Below are positions 24,897-35,100 of a DNA stretch of 41,861 nt, in pieces. The notes beneath the pieces were generated by a model, which made no database searches, was not told the DNA's origin, and saw only the letters and a list, made by a program, of their open reading frames with translations. The position numbers and the translations under genes are program-made. This DNA is from Lachnospiraceae bacterium (lineage in GTDB: Bacteria; Bacillota; Clostridia; Lachnospirales; Lachnospiraceae). Every line of letters starts with the position of its first letter. Position 1 is the stretch's first letter. Location: assembly GCA_017889125.1 (NCBI GenBank), contig JAGHER010000247.1, positions 1 to 41,861 of the forward strand. Reading direction: 5' to 3'.

Positions 24897-26638
24897 GGAA
24901 ACAGAAGCAGAGGGATCATTTTGCCGGGAGTATGCTTGCCCGGGGAATGGCGCCCTGTATGATCTCCGCCCTGGGTCTGGCGGCGGCAGACATGGCAGAT
25001 GCAGTGGTGATCGGCCGGCGGATGGGGGAAACCGGCCTGGCGGCCGTAAGCCTTTCTCTGCCGGTATTTATGGTCATCAACCTGTTCATGCACGGCTTTG
25101 GCAGCGGAGGCTCCATCCGCTTTGCCCGGCTTCTGGGAGAGGGGCAGGAGAAGGAGGCCCAAAAGAGCTTTTCCATGGTTATGGAGACGGCGGTGGTCAT
25201 GGGCATTCTTTTGGCCATAATGGAGAGCCTCCTTTTGCCGGAGCTTCTGGGTATCCTGGGGGCGCCTGCAGAGAATCCGGAGCTTTATCAGGCCAGCCGT
25301 ACCTATGTGCAGATTATTGTCATGGGCACGCCCCTTTTTTTTATTTCGTACATTCTCCAGTATTATCTGCGCAATGATGACCTGCAGAGGCTTGCCGGTT
25401 TCGGCTTTACGGTGGGAAACGGGGCGGACATTCTTTTAAATATCCTTCTGGTTCTGGTGCTTCACCAGGGGGTGGCGGGAGCGGCCTGGGCCACTTTGGC
25501 GGGACAGTTAATTACGATTTTCATCTTTTTGGCCGGGCTCTGCCGGGAAACCCATCATCTGCGGTTTTCCTTCCAGCTTCCCCGGCCGGTTCATGTGTTT
25601 TCCTGTTTCCGTGTGGGGCTGGCCTCCTCGGTGCAGTATGTCTTTCAGATGGTCTTTTTGCTGATTGCCAACAACAGCCTGGTGCGCATGGGCCAGGAGA
25701 ATGGGGTGGCAGTTTTTGACCTGCTGCAGAATGCCTCCTATCTGGTGATTTACTTATATGATGGAGTGTCAAAGGCCGCCCAGCCTTTAATCAGCACCTT
25801 CGCGGGTGAGCACAATCTCCAGGGGCGGCAGCGGACGGTCAGCCTAAGTTACCGCTGGGGTACCTGTGCCGGGGCGGCAGCAGTGCTTTTTCTGGCCTTA
25901 TTTCCCCACACAGTCTGCAGTCTCTTTGGTCTGACGGATCCCCAGGCGGTGGAGTTAGGGGTGCGGGCTCTGCGGATTTACAGCGTGGGAGCACTGTTTG
26001 CCGGGGCAAGCATCCTGACGGAGTATTTTTATCAGGCCTGTGAGAATGAGAAACCGGCCTTTGTGATTGCCTCCCTGCGGGGGGCTGTGGTGCTGATTCC
26101 CTGCACGGTGATGTTTTCCTTCCTGGGCCTTGAAGCCTTCTGGTGGCTCTTCCCGGTGACGGAGCTCCTCTCTTTTTTCCTCTTTGTGGGATGGGTGCGG
26201 TGCGGCCGAGTGAAAATGGACCAGATGGATCAGAGCCGGGTATTCAGCCGCACCATAAATGGCGGGAACCAGGATATCGGCAGACTTACAGATGAGATGG
26301 AGGCCTTCTGCGAACAGTGGGGAGCCAGCATGGAACAGACCTATTTCTGCATTATGGCGGCGGAGGAGGTCTGCCTTTCCATTATCAATAAAGGCTTTGG
26401 CCAGGAAGAAGAGGGCTATATCCAGGTGACCCTGGTGGCCATGGAGGAGGGAAGCCTTGAGTTGCATATCCGGGACAATGCGGTGTCCTTTAATCCCTTT
26501 TCCCTGGAAACCGGGCAGGTCAGCGAGATGGAAGAGTACGATATGGACGCTATGGGGATTTACGTCATCAAGCGGAAAGCCAAGGATTTCTTTTATCGGC
26601 GGTATCAGGGCTTTAATTCCCTGGTGGTAAAAATATAA
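24893..26638 (+). CDS. MATE-family transporter fused to a degenerate RsbW-like ATPase domain
   Basis: A 581-residue fusion. Residues 1-445 are a MATE-type transporter with about twelve membrane segments (start MISALGLAAADMADAVVIGR; later LRIYSVGALFAGASILTEYF). Residues ~448-581 resemble the RsbW-like kinase of the same operon: IMAAEEVCLSIINKGF, HIRDNAVSFNPF, DAMGIYVIKRKAKDFFYRR. Key ATPase residues look lost: the Mg-binding Asn position is S496, the G1 glycine is Ala, and the second box reads DAMG rather than GGLG. The domain may bind a STAS protein without phosphorylating it, tying transport to the partner switch. Relatives export cations, drugs or lipid-linked molecules. Confidence 0.88.
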   Translation: MRKQKQRDHFAGSMLARGMAPCMISALGLAAADMADAVVIGRRMGETGLAAVSLSLPVFMVINLFMHGFGSGGSIRFARLLGEGQEKEAQKSFSMVMETAVVMGILLAIMESLLLPELLGILGAPAENPELYQASRTYVQIIVMGTPLFFISYILQYYLRNDDLQRLAGFGFTVGNGADILLNILLVLVLHQGVAGAAWATLAGQLITIFIFLAGLCRETHHLRFSFQLPRPVHVFSCFRVGLASSVQYVFQMVFLLIANNSLVRMGQENGVAVFDLLQNASYLVIYLYDGVSKAAQPLISTFAGEHNLQGRQRTVSLSYRWGTCAGAAAVLFLALFPHTVCSLFGLTDPQAVELGVRALRIYSVGALFAGASILTEYFYQACENEKPAFVIASLRGAVVLIPCTVMFSFLGLEAFWWLFPVTELLSFFLFVGWVRCGRVKMDQMDQSRVFSRTINGGNQDIGRLTDEMEAFCEQWGASMEQTYFCIMAAEEVCLSIINKGFGQEEEGYIQVTLVAMEEGSLELHIRDNAVSFNPFSLETGQVSEMEEYDMDAMGIYVIKRKAKDFFYRRYQGFNSLVVKI

Positions 26639-26649
26639 GGAGCAGGATT

Positions 26650-28356
26650 ATGAAGGGAAAACGATCATTAAAGAGAAAAGTGGGAATGCTGGCAGCAATC
26701 ATGGCGTTGGTTCTGACGGCCGCATCCGGGATAGTCAGCTACCGTATTTACGCGCAGACCATGGATCAGCATTATAAGCAGCTGGCCATGAACATCGCCC
26801 AGACTGCTGCCGGCATGGTGGATGCAGAGCAGGTGGACCGGTATGCCAAAGAGGTGCTTTCTCTGTACTGGGAGGAGCCTATGCCTGAATGGGAAAGCGA
26901 CCAGGAGATGGAGGCTTATTTTGAACAGTATCTGTCCATTCAGGATGAGGATTATTCCGGGCTGATGGAAATCCTGGACAAGGTGCGGAGGGCAAATCAG
27001 GCAGACTCCCTTTACATTGTATACATGGATCCGGAGACCATGTCCTGTGTTTATATTGCTGACCCGGATACCACGGAAAATGCCTGCCCCATGGGTACCT
27101 GGGACATTATCTATGAACAGAATTACGAGGCCATGAGCCATCCAGAGGATGGGTTTCCGGCCTACATCACAAACTCCGAATACGGCTGGCTCTGCTCTGC
27201 AGGAGCAGCCATTATGAATGAGGACGGCACGGTGGCAGCTCATGCTATGGTGGATCTTTCTATGGATGAGATCATGGCAGACCGGTACAATTTTCTCCTG
27301 CTGCTGTGCTGTGTGCTGGTAGCGATTACCCTGATTCTTCTGGTTATCCTCACCCGGGCGGCCAACCAGATGCTGGTGGCTCCCATCAACCGCCTGACGG
27401 AGGCGGCAGAGTCCTATGTCAATGACCGGCGCCTGCGGGAACAGGGCCGGGAGCAGGGAGCTGCGGGAGAAAAGACGGCTATCGAGAAGCTGGATATCCG
27501 GACAGGGGACGAGCTGGAGGCCCTTTCCACCTCCATCAAGCAGATGGAGCGGGACATCAGCAGCTACATCGAAAACCTGGCCCGGGTCACCTCGGAAAAG
27601 GAGCGGATCGGGGCAGAGCTGCAGGTGGCCACCCAGATTCAGGCCAGTATGCTGCCGCGGATTTTCCCGCCATTCCCGGACCGGCCGGACATCAATGTTT
27701 ACGCCACCATGGACCCGGCCAGAGAGGTAGGAGGAGACTTTTATGATTTCTTTTTAATCGATCCCTTCCATTTCGGCATGGTGGTGGCCGATGTTTCCGG
27801 AAAGGGCGTCCCTGCGGCGTTGTTTATGGTTATTGCCAAGACACTGATTAAGGACCATGCCTGCAGCGACCCGGATCCGGCCAGAGTATTCACCTGGGTG
27901 AATCAGCAGCTGTGCGAGACCAATGAGGCCGGACTCTTTGTGACGGCCTGGATGGGTATCCTGGATCTGCGCACCGGCATCGTGGAATACGTTAACGCCG
28001 GACACAACCCGCCGGTGGTTACCGGGGAGGACGGGACGCTCCATTACCTGAAACAGAAAAGCGGGCTGGTGCTGGCCGGCATGGAAGACTTTGTCTACCA
28101 GACCGCATCTTTCCAGATGAAGCCTGGCGACCGGCTGTTCTTATACACCGACGGCGTAACCGAGGCCATGAATCCTGCAGATGAGCTTTATGGGGAGGAG
28201 CGGCTCCTTGCCTGGCTGAACTGCCATCCAAACCTTGCTGTGAGCGAGACGCTGCATGGGCTTAGGAAGGATATCGAAGCATTTTCCGGCGGGGTGGAGC
28301 AGAGTGACGATATTACTATGCTGCTGTTTGAGATGGCGGGAAGCAGTGGGGAGTAA
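26650..28356 (+). CDS. Membrane sensor PP2C phosphatase (RsbU/BtrU-like, SpoIIE domain)
   Basis: A 568-residue membrane phosphatase that should dephosphorylate the STAS protein. A first membrane helix (about 12-30) and a second (about 217-240) enclose an extracytoplasmic sensor of ~185 residues (MVDAEQVDRYAKEVLSLYW to VAAHAMVDLS), possibly Cache-like. A HAMP region and coiled coil follow. The SpoIIE/PP2C domain (~315-565) has the metal ligands D363 in GGDFYDFF, D381 in VADVSGKG, YTDGVTEA and QSDDITML. AAGGAG precedes the ATG. It is the input of the partner switch and sits directly before the three large putative substrates. Confidence 0.93.
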   Translation: MKGKRSLKRKVGMLAAIMALVLTAASGIVSYRIYAQTMDQHYKQLAMNIAQTAAGMVDAEQVDRYAKEVLSLYWEEPMPEWESDQEMEAYFEQYLSIQDEDYSGLMEILDKVRRANQADSLYIVYMDPETMSCVYIADPDTTENACPMGTWDIIYEQNYEAMSHPEDGFPAYITNSEYGWLCSAGAAIMNEDGTVAAHAMVDLSMDEIMADRYNFLLLLCCVLVAITLILLVILTRAANQMLVAPINRLTEAAESYVNDRRLREQGREQGAAGEKTAIEKLDIRTGDELEALSTSIKQMERDISSYIENLARVTSEKERIGAELQVATQIQASMLPRIFPPFPDRPDINVYATMDPAREVGGDFYDFFLIDPFHFGMVVADVSGKGVPAALFMVIAKTLIKDHACSDPDPARVFTWVNQQLCETNEAGLFVTAWMGILDLRTGIVEYVNAGHNPPVVTGEDGTLHYLKQKSGLVLAGMEDFVYQTASFQMKPGDRLFLYTDGVTEAMNPADELYGEERLLAWLNCHPNLAVSETLHGLRKDIEAFSGGVEQSDDITMLLFEMAGSSGE

Positions 28357-28386
28357 ATAAAGAAATTTTTGCAGGAGGAGAAGAAG

Positions 28387-31300
28387 ATGGCGTTGGCAGG
28401 AAATGAAATCAGAGAATTGTTTCAGAAGGCCGATGAGGATATCAAGAAAATAAATGAAATCTGTGACAGCCAGATATATGGGTTCGAAAATGAGAAAGAG
28501 GGCAATGATCTGTTCAATCCATCTGTTCTTGATAAATTGAGTACGCTTCAGCGTCAATCGAGCAGAGCAGATATTGCGGTTATTTACTATCTATCCAAGG
28601 GACACACCATGGAGGAGCTGATGTCTGACGCTCCTGATGCAGTTCAGAAAAAAAAGGAGGTAGGCCAGGAGCTTCGAAAGCTTTTGGAAGGGAAAAGTGC
28701 AGCAGATCCGGAACGCGATGCAAAGCTGATCAAGCTGGCGGCTGATCTTTACCAAAGAGCACCGGAATTGCTGCCGATTTCGGGCGATCTGGGGAATGAC
28801 CGGGTTCTTGCAGAAAATTATGTGAATATTCATTTTCGTCAGTGCCAGATGGATTTGCGGCAGATGCTTACTGGTACGGATCGTGATGGCAAGAAGTTGA
28901 ATGAACGGGTAGAGGATGAGCTGGGCGAGAAGGTTTTTGAAGTGCTGAAAAATAAACAGTTTCATTACAGTTACATGCGCACTGTGGCAGACCAGAGAAA
29001 ACGCTTTTTAACCGGAGATTCCCGTACAGAGATATCGGATGATGAGGTAATCCGGCAGGCGACGGCGAAAGCCATCCTTTCTTACTATAATGGTAGGGCA
29101 GAGGCCGATCCGCTTCTCACCATAGAGGAAACAAGGGGTGAGGTAAGACTGGAAGCCATTAAGAGACAAATTGCGGCTATGCAGGAAGCAGATGGAGCAA
29201 AGAAGGCTCTTCGGGAATATGTGTCAAATCCTGAAGCGGAAAGTACGATGATTAATTTGCGGTCTGTACCTGACTGGGAGAAGCCCGGAGAGCAGAGACT
29301 GATGCCATTTTTCACTGAGGAATTTATGGAACTGGCGCATCGGGAAAATGCGCCGTTTCATCGTTTTTATACACCGATAGAGGGGATGGAAGGAGTTGGG
29401 ACACCGCTGGTACCTGCTGCCTCTGTTTCCACAGCAGAAGAACGACCGGAGCAGGTAAAGGGCGGAACCTATTCTGGGATGCAGGTGACGCAAAAGGTGA
29501 TGGAGGCAATTAAAGAGGGAAATGGCGGCAGTATCTTTTACTTTGAAGAGAATCCGGAACGGCCAGGCTACTACATCATGCATCCCACCTATCCGGAATC
29601 CGGTATTGGTGAGCGGGGAGAAACCTATAAGCTGAGGGAAAATATAAACCTTTTGTATAAAGGAATCGCCTCCAAGTTTGTCGATGGCAGGGGAGAAGTA
29701 GACATTCGTGGAGGAAGGCGGTTTATGGATGAATTTAGCCGCAGATTCCAATCAGAAAAAAGTAATAATCCTATACTTTCCAGGCAGGAGGTTGTGGCAG
29801 AAAGAATGGAGTGGCTCTGCCATGAACTGCGGATACCGACAGGTTCCCAGGAGGATTTTACGCGGTTTTTCCAAAGCTGTGTAGTGAATTCAAGGCCAAC
29901 AAGCGACTATTTTGTGTATAATAAATTATTTGACTTAATGGAAAGCTGGACAGACAGTGCTTTGATGACGGAAGCGGCAATTGAGAGGAATGCAGAGGAT
30001 GACCAGCTTCTTCTGGATGCGATACGTCCAGGATTTGAGCAAAGCAAGCAGGAAATCCTTGAACTGGCTGCAATTAATCCGGTTACCGAACGGCGGATGA
30101 TCGTCCCAACGGAGTGCAGCGGCAGTGCAGATGCAAATGTTCAGATATTTGATCGGGCATTTCGCGGACAGGAGGGATTTGGCCGCTATGGTAAATTTGG
30201 ATATTCAATTGCAGGTGAATATGACGATATGATTGAGCGCAGAAATAAACTGCGTGACGAGTTGAACCAAATGCAGGAGAATCCTGAGAAGGAAGCAATG
30301 GCTTTGTTTAATGCACATCATCAGGATGTAGCCAAACGATGGGCAGAGGAGGAGGATCCGGAAAAAAAGGCCCAGCTGCTTGCGGAATTGCAGGAGATGA
30401 TCAGTGATCCGGAAAAGGAAGGAATGAGACTTTTCAATCAGCGCCTTGCCCAGCTAGCGGAGCCCTTAGCTGACCTGCAGAATGAGATCGATGCAAAATC
30501 CATAGAAGATCCCGATATGGAGTTGAAGTGGGACTTTCATTATGCAACAAATGCGGCATCTTTCGAAATGGAACAGCCTGACGGAACAAAAAAGACGTAT
30601 TACATTAGTCTGGAGGCCTTTGCACCTGAGAGCAATGTGATGATGGATCACCCAGCCATGACGATGGATGTGTCCATCGGAATTTACGAATCAGAAGAAG
30701 ATTTTAGGGCTTACTATCGCCAGGACAATGCGATGGTTCGGCGGGATGATTCGGTGACGCAAAAAGTTATTAATTTCAAACAAAACGAAGCAAAGGTGCT
30801 TCAGGCACATTTAAAGAATGAGGAGAATTCTTTGCCGGAAAATTCTCTTACTGAGGAAGTCCGGCAGCAGCTGAATAAGACGAAGAAGGATCTGATTGAG
30901 AACAGGAAGCTCGCTTATGCAAAAGAATGGGAAAAGGAAATTGTCACAGGCGTTGCTGGCAGAAAAAGAGAGTTTGAAATAGGCGTCAATATAGATGGCG
31001 GAGACTTAGATGCCCAGAAGTTCAATCGGACGGAGCAAATGGCAAGAGCATTTACATCAAGAATTCCTGTCGAAGTTCGGGAAAGATATGAATCTCTTGT
31101 AGAAGCGTTTGGACATCTGAATTATCAGGCAAGCGATTTAATTATGCAGGAGATGGCTTATATTGATGTTTGGAATACGTATAAAGATAAGCTGGACAAT
31201 AGAAATCTATCCTCACAGGAAAGACAAGAGACAGAAACGATTGTTAACGCGCTGGAAGATTTGAGCGAACGAGCGTCAGAAGAGAATATGCCTGTACAGG

Positions 31301-32106
31301 TTGCGAGAGCAGGCGCTGGGATGACATTAACCGGTATCGTGCAGGGCGCGGTTGCAGAAATACACAGTGAGGAATGGGATGATATCAACCAGCAGCTGAG
31401 GCCCTACGGTTTTACGGTAGACAGCATGGTGGAAATGGCGAGAACAATTCAAAATCATGTTCTTCCTGTCACTCAGGTTCAGATGGATGTACAGGAGGCA
31501 TTTCCTGGCCTAGCCGAAGGGCTTATGGAGACGAAGGATTTCCGCAGTCTTCTTCGCACCAAGAGTATGACGGTTGACTTTGCTGTTAACAATTTTGATG
31601 CTGCCATAAGGGGAAATTTCCTTCCGAAAGAGCAGGAAAACATGAAGGCTATGGGGATGAGGCTTTATGGCCAAATACTGATAGATGGACGACAGGCAAG
31701 CCAGATTCTTTCCGATAAGTATCCTGGATACCCGCTTACAGAGGATTTAGCCAAATGTGAGATTGTGGCAGCGGCCTGCCGCGGCGAACAGGTGGAGTTT
31801 GCCCACGGTTTTTCTGATGAGACCAGAGGAAAGGTTCCGTTAAAGGTAATTTCCAGAATCCCTAAGGTGCGTGAAGCTGTTGCTGCAAAAGAAGCCCAGC
31901 GAACATTGGAAGAACCACGTGCAAGGGAAACAGAAATCCGAACCCAGGAAGCAAATGCTGTTCAGTCAATGACTTTTGCGGATTTGATGAAGGAAAACGG
32001 GGCGGTAGGGTTCCCAAGAGAGAGACGGGCTTCCGAAAATGGGAAGTCAAGGAGTACGCAAAAAGATAGCGTACAAAAAGACAGTAGACAAAACGGACGC
32101 AGATAA
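28387..32106 (+). CDS. Giant putative T4SS substrate 1 (1239 aa)
   Basis: A 1239-residue hydrophilic protein with no signal peptide or membrane helix. I use ATG 28387 because GGAGGAG ends 6 nt upstream. The first ~320 residues are helical and unique. From residue ~325 (FHRFYTPIEGM) to ~1180 it is colinear with the next protein. Strongly conserved points include GNGGSIFYFEENPERPGYY, PTECSGSA (C577), KWDFHYATNAASFEM, ESNVMMDHPAMTMDVSIGIY and CRGEQVEFAHGF. The C-terminus has MTFADLMKEN (1195-1204) and a 35-residue basic tail. No known family recognised. Size, position after the phosphatase, lack of export signal and the tail suggest a secreted effector. Base composition is more A+T-rich than in the apparatus genes. 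Confidence 0.82.
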   Translation: MALAGNEIRELFQKADEDIKKINEICDSQIYGFENEKEGNDLFNPSVLDKLSTLQRQSSRADIAVIYYLSKGHTMEELMSDAPDAVQKKKEVGQELRKLLEGKSAADPERDAKLIKLAADLYQRAPELLPISGDLGNDRVLAENYVNIHFRQCQMDLRQMLTGTDRDGKKLNERVEDELGEKVFEVLKNKQFHYSYMRTVADQRKRFLTGDSRTEISDDEVIRQATAKAILSYYNGRAEADPLLTIEETRGEVRLEAIKRQIAAMQEADGAKKALREYVSNPEAESTMINLRSVPDWEKPGEQRLMPFFTEEFMELAHRENAPFHRFYTPIEGMEGVGTPLVPAASVSTAEERPEQVKGGTYSGMQVTQKVMEAIKEGNGGSIFYFEENPERPGYYIMHPTYPESGIGERGETYKLRENINLLYKGIASKFVDGRGEVDIRGGRRFMDEFSRRFQSEKSNNPILSRQEVVAERMEWLCHELRIPTGSQEDFTRFFQSCVVNSRPTSDYFVYNKLFDLMESWTDSALMTEAAIERNAEDDQLLLDAIRPGFEQSKQEILELAAINPVTERRMIVPTECSGSADANVQIFDRAFRGQEGFGRYGKFGYSIAGEYDDMIERRNKLRDELNQMQENPEKEAMALFNAHHQDVAKRWAEEEDPEKKAQLLAELQEMISDPEKEGMRLFNQRLAQLAEPLADLQNEIDAKSIEDPDMELKWDFHYATNAASFEMEQPDGTKKTYYISLEAFAPESNVMMDHPAMTMDVSIGIYESEEDFRAYYRQDNAMVRRDDSVTQKVINFKQNEAKVLQAHLKNEENSLPENSLTEEVRQQLNKTKKDLIENRKLAYAKEWEKEIVTGVAGRKREFEIGVNIDGGDLDAQKFNRTEQMARAFTSRIPVEVRERYESLVEAFGHLNYQASDLIMQEMAYIDVWNTYKDKLDNRNLSSQERQETETIVNALEDLSERASEENMPVQVARAGAGMTLTGIVQGAVAEIHSEEWDDINQQLRPYGFTVDSMVEMARTIQNHVLPVTQVQMDVQEAFPGLAEGLMETKDFRSLLRTKSMTVDFAVNNFDAAIRGNFLPKEQENMKAMGMRLYGQILIDGRQASQILSDKYPGYPLTEDLAKCEIVAAACRGEQVEFAHGFSDETRGKVPLKVISRIPKVREAVAAKEAQRTLEEPRARETEIRTQEANAVQSMTFADLMKENGAVGFPRERRASENGKSRSTQKDSVQKDSRQNGRR
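31969..31998 (+). other. Shared C-terminal motif, copy in substrate 1
   Basis: Encodes MTFADLMKEN (residues 1195-1204), 35 residues before the C-terminus, followed by a tail rich in Arg, Lys and Ser. Eight of ten positions are identical or similar to the copy in substrate 2, although the segments just upstream of the two copies are not alike. Confidence 0.55.
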
Positions 32107-32122
32107 AAAGGAGGAAAAGGAC

Positions 32123-35100
32123 ATGACATTAGAAGAGATTCGCGCAATGGAAGTGCCCCAGGAGCAGGCAGCTGGACGTTTTTATACGCCGGTGGAGGGA
32201 ATGGTGGGAACAGGCGCACCGCTGGTAGCTGCCGCCTCTGTTTCTATGACTGAAAATCGGCCGGAGCAGGTAGGGGGTGGAACTTATTCCGGGATGGAAG
32301 TAACCCAAGAGGTAATGGAAGCAATCAAAAGGGGTAATGGCGGGAACATCTTTTACTTTGAGGAGAATCCCAAGAGACCAGGATATTATTCTATGCATCC
32401 CACTTATCCGGAGTATGGAGCAGATGCCCCAGGGGAGAAGCCCTACAAGATTAGAGAAAATATAAACTGGCTGTATAAGGGAATTGCTTCTCGTTTCATC
32501 AATAGCCAGGGGGCGCTTGATTTTCGCGCTGGACTTCGGTTTATGGGAGAATTTGAATCGAGAGTTTTTAACGATTACAGTGAGGAAAATCCGCTGCTTC
32601 CAGAAGAGGAGATACGGAAAGGAAGGATACAGTGGCTCTGCAATGAGTTGAGGATACCGGGGGATGTGCAGGAGGATTTTTCTCGTTTTGCGGAGAGCTG
32701 TATGGCACCTCTGGGGGAGAATCCAAATAAATATGCTTTTGCGTACTCCAATCTCACTAGCATAATTTCAAACTGGTGCGGTGCCGGTATTGTAATGGAA
32801 GAAACCATGAAAGGGAGCCAGCCAGAGGAAGAGGAATTTCGGAATTATCAGGCGCCAGGCTTTGTTCGAAGTTGTATGGAAATCTTTGAATTGGCCGGAA
32901 TTGATCCGCATTCAGAACGTCGGATGATTATTCCCACAGAGTGCAGTGGCAGTGCTTACGCGAATGATCAATTGTTTAAACGGGAATCGTTCGCGTCGCA
33001 GAATAGGACGGCTCTGGGGATATTCGATATAAATATAAAGAAAATGGAGGAACAACTGGTTGAGCGCAAAAGAGATATAGAAAATGAAAAAAATAAATTA
33101 CAGCATCATCACATGGATAATGATTCACAGGAGGAAAGAGAGAGGCTCTTCAGTGAACGGCTTGGCCAATTGGAACAAGAACTAGTGGATGTGCAGAGTG
33201 AAATTGACGAAAGAGGAATTGAAGATCCGGATATGATGTTGAAGTGGGAGTTTCACGCAGCAGTAAAAGCAGCATCCTTTGAGATGGATCAGCCGGATGG
33301 CACTAGGAAAACTTATTTCATTACTTTAGAAGGGTTTGCACCGGAGAGCAATGTGATGATGGATCATGCAGGCATGTCCATGGATGTTTCTATTGGTATT
33401 TATGAATCCGAAGAGGATTTTATACAATACTATCGGCAGGATCAGGCACGGGTTCGGACAGGGGATCCTATTTCAAATAAGGTTTCTGAGTTACATGAGA
33501 AACGGGATGATTATATGAGGCATTCAATGAAAAAACTATATGCCTTTCCGAAAGAACTTGATACCAGAGAAATCCAGCAGCAGGCAGCCTTGGTACGACA
33601 AAGTCTCCAGCAGGATATGACGGCGGTTTATTGCGGCAAAAAGCCCGATGGGGACGATGATGAGAAAGTAGAATTGCCTGGGCCAGTGCTGGGAATTTCG
33701 ATTGAAGGTGCAGCCTCTCTCTATGAGCCTGAGCACCGGAAGATGGAGCGAAGGGCAAAGGACTTTATCTCCAGGATTCCTTCAGAATATCGTGCACAGT
33801 ATCAGGCTTTGGTGGATGCTTATGGATATTTGAACTACAAGATAAATGATTTGGCTAATCAGGAGATGTGTCTCGATGGAATTGCGGATATGCAGGATGA
33901 ACGGCTGAGCCGGGAAAATCTTTCACCAACCGAACAAAACGAGGTTCGGGAAAGGATCAGTAAACTTCATGCGCTGGCAGACGAGGCAGAAAATGCCAGT
34001 ATCCCGGGACGTCAGGCGAGAGAGCATGTGTCTGCCGTATTGGCGGGGATCCTGGAGGGACAAATACATACCATTACGAACGAGGAGGAGTTAGACAGCG
34101 TTAATCAAATTTTGCATGATTATGGGCTGACGGCAGACGCAGCAGTGGCCCTGGCAGTAGCCGTGCAGGGAAATACCCTCCCGGTTTCTGAGATTCACAT
34201 GGATATACAGGAGGCTTTGCCTGGCCTTGCCGGGCGGCTTATCGAAGTAGAAGATTTCCGCAATGCGAATGAAATGGCCGTGAATTTTGCTGTAGATAAT
34301 TTTGACTCAGCCATAAAGGGGGCGTTTCTTCCGGAAGAGCGGGAAGCTCTGAATGTTACCGGGATGGAGTTTTTTGAGCGGATTATGATAGATGGCCTGC
34401 AGGTAAGCCAGATTCTTTCCGCAAAGTATCCAGCAGGCCAGATTACTGAGGAGTTAGCGAAATGCGAGGTTATGGCGGCAGCCTGCCGGGGTGAACAGGT
34501 GGAGTTTGCCCTTGGCTGGTCTATTGAGGACGAGAGTGGAAAGGTTCGTTTAAACGCAACATCCAGAATCCCTGAAGTGCAGGAGTTTGTTGCAAGAAAA
34601 GAAGCCGGGCTGCAGTCTCAAGAAGAGAGGAGACCCAATTACGACGAAAGAACAGTAGGAAATGAATCTCAGCGTTTTAGAAATCTATATAATGAGCTGA
34701 GAAATGCAGATTCTGCATTTCACATCAACAGCCGGGAGTTTCGAAATGTCCTGTCTGCATTAGACCAGCTGTGTGGAAAGACAGAAGCTCTTTTTGCTCA
34801 GGATGAGCGGGATAGAGCCCATGTGACAATTGAGGAGGAATTAACCCAGATCAAAGAATCCTATGATAACCTGCAGGCGGCGTGTGCTGCATATCTTGAG
34901 AAGAATAATGGGATTCGTAAGACAGAACTGGGGAATGTACGAAGTATCCTGGTTGGAAAAATTCAAGACTTGGCAGTGGAAGACAAGAATACATTGGATC
35001 GCAACAGGGTGATCAACATGAGGACGAATTACCGGGATATCATTATGGAAAGCCGATGCCCCCGCAATTCTAATGAGAATCTCATGTCCGAAGAGGTACA

